Made by a program: the position numbers and the translations under genes
Source of the DNA: JABAYQ01 sp049890095
Lineage (GTDB): Bacteria > Bacteroidota > Bacteroidia > Flavobacteriales > UBA7312
DNA: 64,000 nucleotides
Direction: 5' to 3'
NCBI GenBank assembly: GCA_049890095.1
Contig: JBMHCD010000008.1
Location: 124,001-188,000, forward strand
Notes under the pieces: model-generated
What the model was told of the DNA's origin: nothing
The model's input: only the letters and a program-made list of their open reading frames with translations
The model's database searches: none
Shown: in pieces, positions 43,151 through 52,449 of the stretch
How positions within the stretch are numbered: position 1 is the first letter of the stretch
Layout of the letters: every line of letters begins with the position of its first letter

Positions 43151-43836
43151 TACATCGTCATTCCCAAAATTGCGATACCAGAACCAAGAATTATTGAAAT
43201 TATCTTTCGTTGGTTAAAGTTATGGTTTTCGCTACTTTCAAATAAAATTGTTGTTGAAATATGTAGAAATATACCAATTACTAGAGCCATTATTTCATTG
43301 TGATAATTAGTAAAATTGATAAATTCACTAATAAACATCCCTAATGGAGACATAAAAGCAAAAGCGATGATTATAAGAATAGATTTTAGATTGGAAAATC
43401 CACTTGCTAAAAACATATTCATTAGGACAATACTAACAGGAACTTTATGTATTGCTAATCCCATTAATAAATTATCATGTACATGACCATGATGAGAATT
43501 ACCTAAAGGCATTCCTTCAAGAATAGCATGAATACTTAAACCAATCAAAACACTTATCGGAATTGAATTGTTAATATGACTATGACCATGTTCAGCACCT
43601 TTTGTAAAATGCTCTAAAAGTATTTGAAAGAAAAAGCCAATAAGCACATATATACCTACGGAATGATTGTGCCCGTGATTATATACATCAGGAATTAAAT
43701 GCAAAACAGTTATTGCAAATAAATAAGATCCACTAAAAGAAATTAGAAGCTTGGTTTTATCTTTAGACAAATCTTTATAAAAGAAAGCAATTCCTGCTCC
43801 TATTAAAACGGATGCGATTAAAACAATATAAAACAT
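43150..43836 (-). CDS. ZIP-family divalent metal transporter
   Basis: This 228-residue inner-membrane protein has about eight helices. The metal pathway is marked by HLIPDVYNHGHNHSVG (about residues 42-57), HAILEGMPLGNSHHGH in the fourth/fifth helix region with the ZIP signature His and Glu, LAIHKVPVSIVLM, and FLHISTTILFESSENH near the end. Two His-rich loops (HGHNH and HGHSH) fit zinc sensing or delivery. The likely role is import of zinc or iron. It sits in the minus-strand unit between a methyltransferase and the AAA_28 ATPase. Confidence 0.88.
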   Translation of the reverse strand: MFYIVLIASVLIGAGIAFFYKDLSKDKTKLLISFSGSYLFAITVLHLIPDVYNHGHNHSVGIYVLIGFFFQILLEHFTKGAEHGHSHINNSIPISVLIGLSIHAILEGMPLGNSHHGHVHDNLLMGLAIHKVPVSIVLMNMFLASGFSNLKSILIIIAFAFMSPLGMFISEFINFTNYHNEIMALVIGIFLHISTTILFESSENHNFNQRKIISIILGSGIAILGMTM

Positions 43837-43843
43837 ATAGTAA

Positions 43844-44554
43844 TTATTTCTGTGCTAATATAATCAAGCGATTTGAATTATTGATGTCAAAATCGTTTAG
43901 ATTATAATCTCCCCAAGTTTTTAATATTTTTAAACTAGAATTGTTTGTTAAATGGTTAAAATCCTCCAAAGTTAAAACATTTACTTTTTCAAAAAAAGTG
44001 AATTTTTCATGGTCCGTAAACTGTATTTCTTTGATAATAAAGTTGTTTTCAACTTTTCGTTTTAAATGAAATTCAATACCATCAATAGTTTTTATTTCAT
44101 TTTGTACTAAATTATCAATCACTTTTTTAACGTTCATGAAATCGATGATAAGTTTACCTCCTTTTTTTAAACTATTTGACATTGTGTTTACAGCTAACTG
44201 GTTGTCATTTTTATCATCAAAATATCCAAAACTGGTAAATAGGTTTAAGCATACATCGAAATGATTATTTATATAATCTTCTCTCATATCATGAACTTGA
44301 AAAGTTGCTGTACTATTATTTTTCTTTTTTGCATGCTCTATATTTCGTTTTGACAGATCTATACCATGTACATTAAAGCCTAAAGAATTAATGAACAAGG
44401 AATGCCTTCCTTTTCCACAAGCCAGATCTAAAAAAACATCACTTGCATTTGGATCAAGTTCTTTCAATATATTACTTATAAAAAGTTTAGCTTCAGCTTC
44501 ATTTCTGTTTTTATAAAGGGTATGATAATATTTTGTGTTAAACCAATTTTCCAT
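43844..44554 (-). CDS. Class I SAM-dependent methyltransferase
   Basis: This 236-residue cytoplasmic methyltransferase has SAM motif I VFLDLACGKGRHSLFI (about residues 40-55), the acidic VHGIDLS, QVHDMRE and FDVCLNLFTSFGYF with GGKLIIDFMN. The family is broad and the target unknown. It opens a minus-strand unit running through ZIP, ATPase, recQ, fmt and the SpoU gene, all separated by under 20 bases. Its TATATTTG box ends four bases before the ATG, predicting a leaderless mRNA for the whole unit. Confidence 0.85.
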   Translation of the reverse strand: MENWFNTKYYHTLYKNRNEAEAKLFISNILKELDPNASDVFLDLACGKGRHSLFINSLGFNVHGIDLSKRNIEHAKKKNNSTATFQVHDMREDYINNHFDVCLNLFTSFGYFDDKNDNQLAVNTMSNSLKKGGKLIIDFMNVKKVIDNLVQNEIKTIDGIEFHLKRKVENNFIIKEIQFTDHEKFTFFEKVNVLTLEDFNHLTNNSSLKILKTWGDYNLNDFDINNSNRLIILAQK

Positions 44555-44558
44555 TTTT

Positions 44559-44566
44559 CAAATATA
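44559..44566 (-). promoter_or_regulatory. -7 box of the methyltransferase-to-SpoU unit, leaderless type
   Basis: TATATTTG on the minus strand ends four bases before the ATG at 44554. Confidence 0.55.
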
Positions 44567-44590
44567 TAGCATCTAAAGGATTTAAATGAC

Positions 44591-44598
44591 TAAATTTG
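44591..44598 (+). promoter_or_regulatory. -7 box of the THUMP methyltransferase gene, leaderless type
   Basis: TAAATTTG ends four bases before the ATG at 44603. It is divergent with the box at 44559-44566. Confidence 0.6.
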
Positions 44599-44602
44599 TT
44601 AA

Positions 44603-45781
44603 ATGAATTTAAATCACGTCAATTTTGAAATGATTGCTAAAACGCAATTGGGTTTAGAAGAAGTTTTAGCAAAAGAATTAAAAGATTTAGGAGCTCAAAA
44701 TGTTAAAGAGTTGAATAGAGCAGTTAGTTTTGTTGGAGATTTGGGCTTTATGTATAAGGCAAATTTAAATTTACGAACAGCAATTAGAATTTTAAAGCCC
44801 ATTTATCAATTTTCTGCAAGAAAGGAGGACCAGCTTTATAATGAGACTTATAAATTTGATTGGTCAAAATATATAAATGTAGAAAACACTATTGCTGTTA
44901 ATGCAGCAGTGCATTCCGATTTTTTTAATCACAGTCATTATGTATCTTTAAAAGTAAAAGATGCTATTGTTGATTTTTTTAGAGACCTTACAAAAGGTAA
45001 AAGACCGAATGTAGATACTAAAAATCCAGATGTTAGAATTAACATACACATCTCAAATGATAAATGTAATATTTCCTTAGATAGTTCTGGAGATTCTTTG
45101 CATAAAAGAGGGTATAGGCACGTTACTAATCAGGCACCAATAAGCGAAGTCTTAGCCGCAGGATTAATTTTGTTGAGCGATTGGGACAAAAAAAGTGATT
45201 TTCTAGATCCAATGTGTGGTTCTGGTACATTATTAATAGAAGCTGCAATGATAGCTTGTAATATACCTGCTTCTTTACACAGAAAAAAATTCGGTTTTAT
45301 GACATGGCCCGATTATGATGAAGAATTATGGAATACCATAAAAGAATCTTCACTAAACAAAACAATCGAATTTGAAGGAAAAATAACAGGTTGTGATAGT
45401 TCTTTTGCATCATTGAGAAAGGCAGAGTCGAATGTACGTGATGCAATGCTAGATGATATTATAAAAATAAAAAGAGCTAATTTCTTTAGACATCCTGAGT
45501 TGTTTGATACTACTGGTACTATTGTTTTCAACCCTCCTTATGGAGAACGTTTAAATGTTGATGTAATCGATCTGTATAAAAAAATAGGGGATACCTTTAA
45601 AAAGCATTATGCTGGGTCTACTGCCTGGTTAATTACTTCAGATATGGAAGCGGTTGATAACATTAACTTGAGACATACAAGGAGAATTAAATTATTTAAC
45701 GGTCAGCTTGAATGTAGATTTTTGAGATATCAAATGTACGAAGGCACAAAAAAATTACACAAAAAAAAAACAACTGAATAA
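44603..45781 (+). CDS. THUMP-domain 23S rRNA methyltransferase (RlmL N-terminal type)
   Basis: This 392-residue enzyme has a THUMP RNA-binding domain (about residues 1-160, opening MIAKTQLGLEEVLAKELKDLGA) and an N6AMT-type methyltransferase domain. DPMCGSGTLLIEAAMIACNIPAS is SAM motif I and NPPYGERL the N-P-P-Y catalytic motif. It matches the RlmL half of the E. coli fusion RlmKL, which methylates G2445 of 23S rRNA; the RlmK half is absent. A Lys- and Thr-rich tail (KKLHKKKTTE) ends the protein, and its last codons form part of the terminator stem. Confidence 0.92.
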   Translation: MNLNHVNFEMIAKTQLGLEEVLAKELKDLGAQNVKELNRAVSFVGDLGFMYKANLNLRTAIRILKPIYQFSARKEDQLYNETYKFDWSKYINVENTIAVNAAVHSDFFNHSHYVSLKVKDAIVDFFRDLTKGKRPNVDTKNPDVRINIHISNDKCNISLDSSGDSLHKRGYRHVTNQAPISEVLAAGLILLSDWDKKSDFLDPMCGSGTLLIEAAMIACNIPASLHRKKFGFMTWPDYDEELWNTIKESSLNKTIEFEGKITGCDSSFASLRKAESNVRDAMLDDIIKIKRANFFRHPELFDTTGTIVFNPPYGERLNVDVIDLYKKIGDTFKKHYAGSTAWLITSDMEAVDNINLRHTRRIKLFNGQLECRFLRYQMYEGTKKLHKKKTTE

Positions 45782-45800
45782 TTTCAGTTGCTTTTCTTTT
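45771..45800. terminator. Bidirectional terminator between the THUMP methyltransferase and the SPOR outer-membrane gene
   Basis: An 8-bp perfect stem (CAACTGAA paired with TTCAGTTG) with loop TAAT is followed by CTTTTCTTTT on the plus strand, and by a long T-run (ten A at 45761-45770) on the minus strand. The stem includes the last codons and stop of the plus-strand gene. Confidence 0.8.
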
Positions 45801-45811
45801 TAGGTGAAAGT

Positions 45812-47908
45812 TTATTTTAATTCTTGTGCTTTTTTAATTGAAATCTCTTCGTTATTGTAGAATGCAATTACATAGCTATCAGAATAACCTTTGGCTTTCA
45901 TTTCATTCATTTTAAACATTGCAGCTTGAATATTAGTAAACGTTCCGATAGAGAATCTAATCAAACCATTTTCCATATTTTCTTTTTCAATATTATCTAT
46001 TTCTGAGTATTCAGTAATTTTTGATTTATCATTTAACCCAAATACTCCTAGTTGAACTTTGTAAATAACGTCTCCGAATACTGGAGGAGCATTCGATTCT
46101 AAACCGTAGTCCATATATTCTTCAGCATCTACAATTTGTCCACTTTTGAGAGCAATAACTTTTGCATTTTCATATATGTAAAGTTCGTTACGGTGTTCTA
46201 AAGCTTTTTCATAAGATGAAAAACCACCTGAGAACAGGTGTTTGAAACCATTTTTACCCTCAAATACGATTAAGTCTTCAACATCCCAAAAATCTAAATC
46301 AACTTCTTTGAACATACCAAGTTGTACTCTGAATACAATAGATTCAAGAGGGGGTAAGTCTTTTAGTTTTGCAGAGTTTCTTAAGTTCTGCTCTCTATTG
46401 ATTTCATCATTACTAACCAGTCTTAAATCTCCTTGCTTATCCTCAATCACTACAGAATTAGGATAACCACTAATGATAAGTTGATTTTGTTTTTGTCTGG
46501 CAACTAATAGGTCGTCGTATTCTCCACTAAAGTAAATTACATCATCATTTTCTTTAGTACTTTTAATATCTACAATACTCATTAATTTGTTAATCTCACC
46601 AGCTTCTAATTGCATTTTAGATTTTAATATTTGGATTTTATAAACAATATCAGAACCTACGTCAAATTGTGTTGAAGTTGTAACTTCATTGATGTATTCT
46701 TTTTGTTGATTAATGATATCTTGATATATTTTTGGTTTGTAAAGATCAATTTTCAAAGTGTCTCCAACGGAGTTTATCAAATCTTTTGATATTTTAACAA
46801 ACCTATCAGTAGGATAATTATCTTTTATGTATTCAACAGCTTCTTGTCTACTTGTCGAATTTTGATACTTAAGAAATAATATTTCACCCATCTCATTGGT
46901 TAGTTGAACTCCATTTGAGTTTACAACTGCACCTTTTGGTGTATTGGCCTCCTTATCTTTATAATCAGGCACTCCATCAAAGTCAGTATCTATGGCACAT
47001 CCTTTATTATCCACTTTAACTCCTCTTGGTGTTTCAGGACAAAAATCATTGATATCTTTAACACCATCATAATCTGTATCTTCATTATCAATGATATCGA
47101 AGTTTACAGAATTGTCTTCATACGTATTTAGAGGAATTTCCTCTTCACATTCATAACAAAATAAATCATAATTGATAGAAGCTGAAGTCACAACATAACT
47201 GTCATTACCATCAATTTCAACATTGTCTATAAAATCAGTATTAGTGAGATGAATTGAAGATTCAAATTTTAAATTTAATCGATCATTAACATTAAAATTC
47301 AAACCTAAAGACAATGGAATTTCGATTCCTTTCTGGCTATATTTTTCACCAGTTTGTAAATTGTATTGAGTAAGTAGGTCAATTTCATAAACATCAGTTG
47401 TAGCATCGTTAGATCCTTTAGAATCAAAATTTAGATAACTTAATCCAAAACTAACATATGGTCTAAGCCTTGAATTTTTAAAGATATTTTTGAAGTTGTA
47501 ATCAAAGTTTATTCCTATGGTGTTCACTTTGCTGAGAAAATTCGATGGTTGATCAGCTACAGTGGTTCCGTCAACTCTTAAAGTTCCTTCTTGCATAAAT
47601 ACTGTAGCATCGAAAAAATCATTAAGATTAGTAGTAAGACCAACTTTAAAACCTGGTCTACTGATTACACCTGTATTTCTAGTGTCCGAAATATCACCAC
47701 TAAAGTTAAAGTTACCAAACCCTAAATAAATCTTAGGTTGAAATTTTGTTTGGTGTTCATGCTTTGTTTTTACAGGAATTGTTCCGTTTTCATTTAAAGA
47801 TGTCGTGTCCTTGTATTGATATTGAGTATACTGTGGACCCGGAATTTGTGCCCAAGCAGCTACAGTAAATACAATTAGTAAAGATAATGTTAGCAAATGC
47901 CTAACCAT
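45812..47908 (-). CDS. Outer-membrane barrel protein with calcium-type repeats and three SPOR-like repeats
   Basis: This 698-residue exported protein starts with a signal peptide (about residues 1-20, ending AAWAQ) and an outer-membrane beta-barrel of about 230 residues. Two thrombospondin type 3-like repeats follow (DTDYDGVKDINDFCPETPRG near 276 and DTDFDGVPDYKD near 306), as in many OmpA-like proteins of this phylum. The usual OmpA peptidoglycan domain is missing; instead come three SPOR-like repeats of about 70 residues: IVYKIQILKS (about 420), IVFRVQLGMF (about 525) and VIYKVQLGVF (about 615). These could bind glycan strands in its place. It is not identified with any named protein. It stands alone between a terminator and the LOG gene. 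Confidence 0.75.
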   Translation of the reverse strand: MVRHLLTLSLLIVFTVAAWAQIPGPQYTQYQYKDTTSLNENGTIPVKTKHEHQTKFQPKIYLGFGNFNFSGDISDTRNTGVISRPGFKVGLTTNLNDFFDATVFMQEGTLRVDGTTVADQPSNFLSKVNTIGINFDYNFKNIFKNSRLRPYVSFGLSYLNFDSKGSNDATTDVYEIDLLTQYNLQTGEKYSQKGIEIPLSLGLNFNVNDRLNLKFESSIHLTNTDFIDNVEIDGNDSYVVTSASINYDLFCYECEEEIPLNTYEDNSVNFDIIDNEDTDYDGVKDINDFCPETPRGVKVDNKGCAIDTDFDGVPDYKDKEANTPKGAVVNSNGVQLTNEMGEILFLKYQNSTSRQEAVEYIKDNYPTDRFVKISKDLINSVGDTLKIDLYKPKIYQDIINQQKEYINEVTTSTQFDVGSDIVYKIQILKSKMQLEAGEINKLMSIVDIKSTKENDDVIYFSGEYDDLLVARQKQNQLIISGYPNSVVIEDKQGDLRLVSNDEINREQNLRNSAKLKDLPPLESIVFRVQLGMFKEVDLDFWDVEDLIVFEGKNGFKHLFSGGFSSYEKALEHRNELYIYENAKVIALKSGQIVDAEEYMDYGLESNAPPVFGDVIYKVQLGVFGLNDKSKITEYSEIDNIEKENMENGLIRFSIGTFTNIQAAMFKMNEMKAKGYSDSYVIAFYNNEEISIKKAQELK

Positions 47909-47957
47909 AACTATGTAAAATTTTATGGTTGTAAAGCTAACAAATTTTCCTTAAAAA

Positions 47958-48659
47958 TTAGAAATTAGGTTTTAGCAAATATTTAGAGTAAAATTCATCA
48001 ATTTTTGAAACTGCTTCTTCGGGTGTGTCAACAAGGCTAAAAAGGTCCAAATCTTCTGGACTTATGTTTTTTTCTTGATCAAGCATTGTTTCTTTAATCC
48101 AATCAATTAATCCAGCCCAATATTTTTTGCCTACCAAAACAATTGGAAATGCTCCAATTTTTTGAGTTTGAATTAAGGTTAGTGCTTCGAACATTTCATC
48201 TAATGTACCAACACCACCCGGCATAATGATAAAGCCTTGTGCATATTTCATAAACATAACTTTTCGTACAAAGAAGTAATCAAAATTTAATAGTTTATCT
48301 TTATCTATAAAATCGTTTGCTTTTTGTTCAAATGGAAGGTCAATGTTTAATCCAACAGACTTACCATTACCTCTTTCGGCTCCTTTATTTCCTGCTTCCA
48401 TAATTCCTAATCCGCCTCCAGTAATAACTCCATATCCTTTTTTGGTGAGTAAATAAGCGATCATTTCTGCCTGTTTGTAGTAGGGGTTATCGGGTTTTGT
48501 TCTTGCAGAACCAAAGATAGAAACGCATGGTCCTATTTTAGATAGTTTTTCGAATCCTTCAACAAATTCCGACATAATTTTAAAAATTTGCCACGAATCA
48601 GATGTTTTTAAATCGTTCCAACTTTTGTCGTTAAAAGCTTTTTGAATTTTGTTTTCCAT
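47958..48659 (-). CDS. LOG-family protein (TIGR00730, nucleotide 5'-monophosphate phosphoribohydrolase-like)
   Basis: This 233-residue Rossmann-like protein carries the LOG signature PGGVGTLDEMFEALTLIQ (about residues 147-164), with a preceding GGGLGIMEAGNKGA and SIFGSARTK. LOG proteins remove ribose phosphate from cytokinin-type or other purine monophosphates; in bacteria the usual role may be nucleotide salvage. It lies 14 bases after uvrA and is probably the last gene of the rfbC-lytic transglycosylase-uvrA transcript. Confidence 0.9.
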   Translation of the reverse strand: MENKIQKAFNDKSWNDLKTSDSWQIFKIMSEFVEGFEKLSKIGPCVSIFGSARTKPDNPYYKQAEMIAYLLTKKGYGVITGGGLGIMEAGNKGAERGNGKSVGLNIDLPFEQKANDFIDKDKLLNFDYFFVRKVMFMKYAQGFIIMPGGVGTLDEMFEALTLIQTQKIGAFPIVLVGKKYWAGLIDWIKETMLDQEKNISPEDLDLFSLVDTPEEAVSKIDEFYSKYLLKPNF

Positions 48660-48673
48660 AATTAAGGTAGTTT

Positions 48674-51493
48674 TTAAAGTTCGTATTTAAGGAATTGGGC
48701 TGTATAGCCTATGTTATCTTTTACGATTTTTTCAGGGCTTCCGTTACATAGTATATTTCCTCCGTCATCTCCACCTTCTGGTCCTATATCAATTATGTGG
48801 TCAGCAATTTTTATAACATCCATATTGTGTTCAATAATTACTATGGTATTACCTAAATCTACTAACTTATTTATTACTCCTATTAGTACATTTACATCTT
48901 CAAAATGCAAACCTGTTGTCGGTTCGTCTAATATATAAAATGTTTTTCCTGTATTCTTTTTAGATAGTTCACTGGCAAGTTTTATTCTTTGAGCTTCTCC
49001 ACCTGAAAGAGTTGTAGATTGTTGGCCTAGTTTTATATAACCTAAACCAACATCTTTTAATGTATTTATTTTTTGTGCAATTTTAGGAATGGACTGGAAA
49101 AAAACAACAGCTTCATTTATAGTCATGTTAAGTACATCGGCGATAGATTTACCTTTAAATCGAACTTCTAAGGTTTCTCGATTATAACGCATACCATTAC
49201 ACTCTTCACAATCAACATGTACATCTGGAAGGAAATTCATTTCGATGGTTTTAACTCCAGCTCCTTGACAATTTTCGCAACGACCACCCTTAACATTAAA
49301 GGAAAAGCGACCAAGTTTATAACCTCTTGCTTTAGATTCTTGAAGATTGGTAAAAAGAGCTCTTATCTCAGAAAATACTCCAGTATATGTAGCAGGATTT
49401 GATCGAGGCGTTTTGCCTATTGGAGATTGATTAACTTCAATAACTTTATCGATGTATTCTATTCCCTCAATGTAATCATACTCTAAAGGTTTTTTGACAC
49501 TATTGAAGAAATGTTGATTCAGTATGGGATAAAGGGTTCCGTTTATTAATGAACTTTTTCCAGAACCAGAAACTCCAGTAACACAAATAATTTTCCCTAA
49601 TGGAAAATCGACATTTATACTTTTCAAGTTATTTCCTCTTGCACCTTTCAAGCTTATTTTTTTGCCATTTCCTTTCCGTCTGGTTTTAGGCACTTCGATT
49701 TTTAGCTCATCCGTAAGATATTGGACCGTTGTCGATTTACTTTTTTTAAAGTCTTTTAATTTACCTTCAGCAATTATTTCTCCACCAAATTTTCCTGCTC
49801 CAGGTCCAACATCAACAATGTAATCAGAGGAAAGGATCATGTCCTTATCGTGTTCTACAACTATTACCGAGTTTCCAACATCTCTCAAATCTTTTAGAGA
49901 TTGAATTAATTTTTGATTATCTCTTTGATGAAGTCCTATGCTAGGTTCATCTAAAATATATAAAACATCTGTTAGCTGTGAACCTATTTGCGTTGCTAGT
50001 CTGATACGTTGACTTTCACCTCCTGAGAGTGTTTTTGCAGTTCTATCCAACGACAAATAATCTAGTCCAACATCCAAAAGAAATTGAATTCGTTTGTTTA
50101 ATTCTTTTAATATTTCATTAGAAATAATCAGTTGTTTTTGATCTAGTTTTGAAGGTAAGTCCGTAATCCATTCTTTGAGAGATTTTATATTTTTTTGTGC
50201 GAGTTGAGAAATGTTTTGACCATCAATTAAAAAATGTTGTGATTCAATGTTTAGTCTTGATCCATGACAACTTTCGCAAGCTATATTTATCATGTATTCT
50301 TTTGCCCATCTTCTTAATTTAGGCGATGAAGAATGAAAAAATTGATCTTCAATAAAACTAGCAATTCCTTCAAATTGGATTTTATATGTTTTCTTTAATC
50401 CAGCATTTTTTAGATTAACTTCAAAAGATTCTTTTAAACCATATAAAATAGCATTCATTGCTTCTTTTGGAATTTCGGAAATAGGGGTGTTGAGAGAAAA
50501 ATTAAATCGTTTAGAAATATTTTCAATTTGTTGGTTTATCCAGCTACTATCTTTTTCTTCTATTGGTTTAATTGCTCCAGATTTTATACTCAAATTTCGA
50601 TTGGGTATAATTTTATTTATGTCAATCACATTAACATTTCCTAAACCATTACATTTCTGACATGCTCCTTTTGGTGAATTAAACGAAAAGCTATTTGGTT
50701 CTGGCTTGGCATAAGCGATACCTGTGGATGGGCACATCAATTTTCGGCTAAAAAATCGCACATTATTGTTTTCCATATCCAGACTCATCATCATTCCCTT
50801 TCCGTATTTCATGGCTATGGAAATGGATTCTTTTATACGATCTCGATTTTCTTCATTAACAATTAGTCTATCAACAACTATTTCTATATCATGTGTTTTA
50901 AATCGATCCAGTTTCATGCCAGATGTAACTTCAACGATTTGGCCATTCACCCTTACCTTAATAAATCCTTGTTTGGATACTTGCTCAAATAATTCACGAT
51001 AATGCCCTTTTCGTGCTCTAACTACAGGTGCAAGAATGATCGTTTTTCTGTTTTCTAATTCATTTAAAATGATGGAGATAATTTCTTCATCCGAAAAAGA
51101 AATCATTTTTTCGCCAGTTTTGTAAGAGTAAGCATAAGAACCTCGGGCGTAGAGTAATCTTAAAAAATCGTAGATTTCCGTAATTGTTCCAACAGTCGAA
51201 CGTGGGTTTTTGCTAGTCGTTTTTTGTTCAATTGATATTACAGGACTAAGACCGGTAATTTTATCCACTTTTGGACGTTCTAGACCACCTAAAAATTGTC
51301 TAGCATAAGCAGAAAAAGTTTCGATATATCTTCTTTGACCCTCAGCATATATTGTATCAAAGGCTAAAGAAGATTTACCACTTCCACTTAATCCTGTAAT
51401 TACCACCAACTTATTTCTTGGTAAAGAAATACTGACGTTTTTCAGATTATTTTCGTTTGCACCGTATATATTTAAGGTCTCGTCTTGTTTCAT
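48674..51493 (-). CDS. uvrA: Excinuclease ABC subunit A
   Basis: UvrA recognises DNA lesions in nucleotide excision repair. The 939-residue protein has two ABC ATPase halves: Walker A GLSGSGKSS (about residues 34-42) and GVSGSGKSS, signatures TLSGGESQRIRLA and TLSGGEAQRIKLA, and Walker B ILDEPSIGLHQRD and ILDEPTTGLHFED. Zinc-binding cysteine pairs occur in ACQKCNGLG, ACESCHGSR and the main module CENCQGAGVK through CEECNG. Length and order are canonical. It begins five bases after the lytic transglycosylase stop codon. Confidence 0.97.
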   Translation of the reverse strand: MKQDETLNIYGANENNLKNVSISLPRNKLVVITGLSGSGKSSLAFDTIYAEGQRRYIETFSAYARQFLGGLERPKVDKITGLSPVISIEQKTTSKNPRSTVGTITEIYDFLRLLYARGSYAYSYKTGEKMISFSDEEIISIILNELENRKTIILAPVVRARKGHYRELFEQVSKQGFIKVRVNGQIVEVTSGMKLDRFKTHDIEIVVDRLIVNEENRDRIKESISIAMKYGKGMMMSLDMENNNVRFFSRKLMCPSTGIAYAKPEPNSFSFNSPKGACQKCNGLGNVNVIDINKIIPNRNLSIKSGAIKPIEEKDSSWINQQIENISKRFNFSLNTPISEIPKEAMNAILYGLKESFEVNLKNAGLKKTYKIQFEGIASFIEDQFFHSSSPKLRRWAKEYMINIACESCHGSRLNIESQHFLIDGQNISQLAQKNIKSLKEWITDLPSKLDQKQLIISNEILKELNKRIQFLLDVGLDYLSLDRTAKTLSGGESQRIRLATQIGSQLTDVLYILDEPSIGLHQRDNQKLIQSLKDLRDVGNSVIVVEHDKDMILSSDYIVDVGPGAGKFGGEIIAEGKLKDFKKSKSTTVQYLTDELKIEVPKTRRKGNGKKISLKGARGNNLKSINVDFPLGKIICVTGVSGSGKSSLINGTLYPILNQHFFNSVKKPLEYDYIEGIEYIDKVIEVNQSPIGKTPRSNPATYTGVFSEIRALFTNLQESKARGYKLGRFSFNVKGGRCENCQGAGVKTIEMNFLPDVHVDCEECNGMRYNRETLEVRFKGKSIADVLNMTINEAVVFFQSIPKIAQKINTLKDVGLGYIKLGQQSTTLSGGEAQRIKLASELSKKNTGKTFYILDEPTTGLHFEDVNVLIGVINKLVDLGNTIVIIEHNMDVIKIADHIIDIGPEGGDDGGNILCNGSPEKIVKDNIGYTAQFLKYEL

Positions 51494-51498
51494 TTATA

Positions 51499-52449
51499 TT
51501 AAATGGTATCCTTTTTAGTTTGGTTAAATGTATAAGTACCTTCTTTCGGAATTTTAATAAAATACTCTCTTCTAGATTTGTTGGGTAAGTATGCTTGTCT
51601 TAACCATGGATTATGAAGTTTTAAAACTTTATAATTTATAGCATGCAATTGTGCAAAATCAGCGAGGTTAGAAACTGTTGTGTCCACTCTAACTTCTTTA
51701 CATTCAATTGCCTGGTAATAGTCGCTTTTGATCAGATTAAAACCGTATTTTCTTGGGTTTTCTAAAATTTCTTTAATGGCTAAAATTCTAAATACATAAC
51801 GAGATGTTTCTTGATTCAGAATTAAATCGTAATAATCGTTTTGCTTTTGGCGATTCAATTGCCTTTGAATTCCAGATTTACCCATGTTGTATGATGCAGC
51901 TGCTAGAGTCCAAGAACCAAATTTTTGGTAGGCACTATTTAAAAACTTGCATGCTGCATGGGTTGATTTTTCTAAATGATAACGTTCGTCTATGCCATCA
52001 TTAACTTCCAATCCGTATTCTCTACCAGTACTTTTTAAAATTTGCCAAAATCCTTTTGCTCCAGCAGGGGAGGTTACATTCTCTAGACCACTTTCAATAA
52101 GTGCTAAGTATTTAAAATCATCAGGAATGTTATTCTCTTTTAATATTTGTTCGATGATTGGAAAATATTTTTTAGCTCTTTTTTGAAGCAATAATGTATT
52201 GGATTGCCAATACACGTTTTTTAATAATTCTTTATCATATCTCTCCCAAATATCAGGATTTTGAAGTGGTACTTCTTCATTACAAAAATCAAGTTTGTTT
52301 TTAGTTTTAGGAATAGCATATATATTATAATCTGAATTGAAAATTTTAAAAAAGTTCAACTCTTTTGAAAAAGTACTAGAATGGGAAGAGAATAAAATAG
52401 CTACAAAAATTGTAGCTAATGTTACTATAATATAATGTGTATTTTTCAT
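51499..52449 (-). CDS. Membrane-bound lytic transglycosylase (SLT domain)
   Basis: This 316-residue periplasmic enzyme cleaves peptidoglycan glycan strands. It has an N-terminal hydrophobic anchor or signal (about residues 6-22), an SLT domain with the catalytic Glu119 in ALIESGLENVTSPAGAKGFWQI, and AAASYNMGKSG. A C-terminal region (VSNLADFAQLHAINYKVLKLHNPWL) resembles a LysM-type glycan-binding unit. The architecture is close to MltD with a single LysM-like segment. Its ATG overlaps the rfbC stop by one base (TAATG). Confidence 0.9.
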   Translation of the reverse strand: MKNTHYIIVTLATIFVAILFSSHSSTFSKELNFFKIFNSDYNIYAIPKTKNKLDFCNEEVPLQNPDIWERYDKELLKNVYWQSNTLLLQKRAKKYFPIIEQILKENNIPDDFKYLALIESGLENVTSPAGAKGFWQILKSTGREYGLEVNDGIDERYHLEKSTHAACKFLNSAYQKFGSWTLAAASYNMGKSGIQRQLNRQKQNDYYDLILNQETSRYVFRILAIKEILENPRKYGFNLIKSDYYQAIECKEVRVDTTVSNLADFAQLHAINYKVLKLHNPWLRQAYLPNKSRREYFIKIPKEGTYTFNQTKKDTI

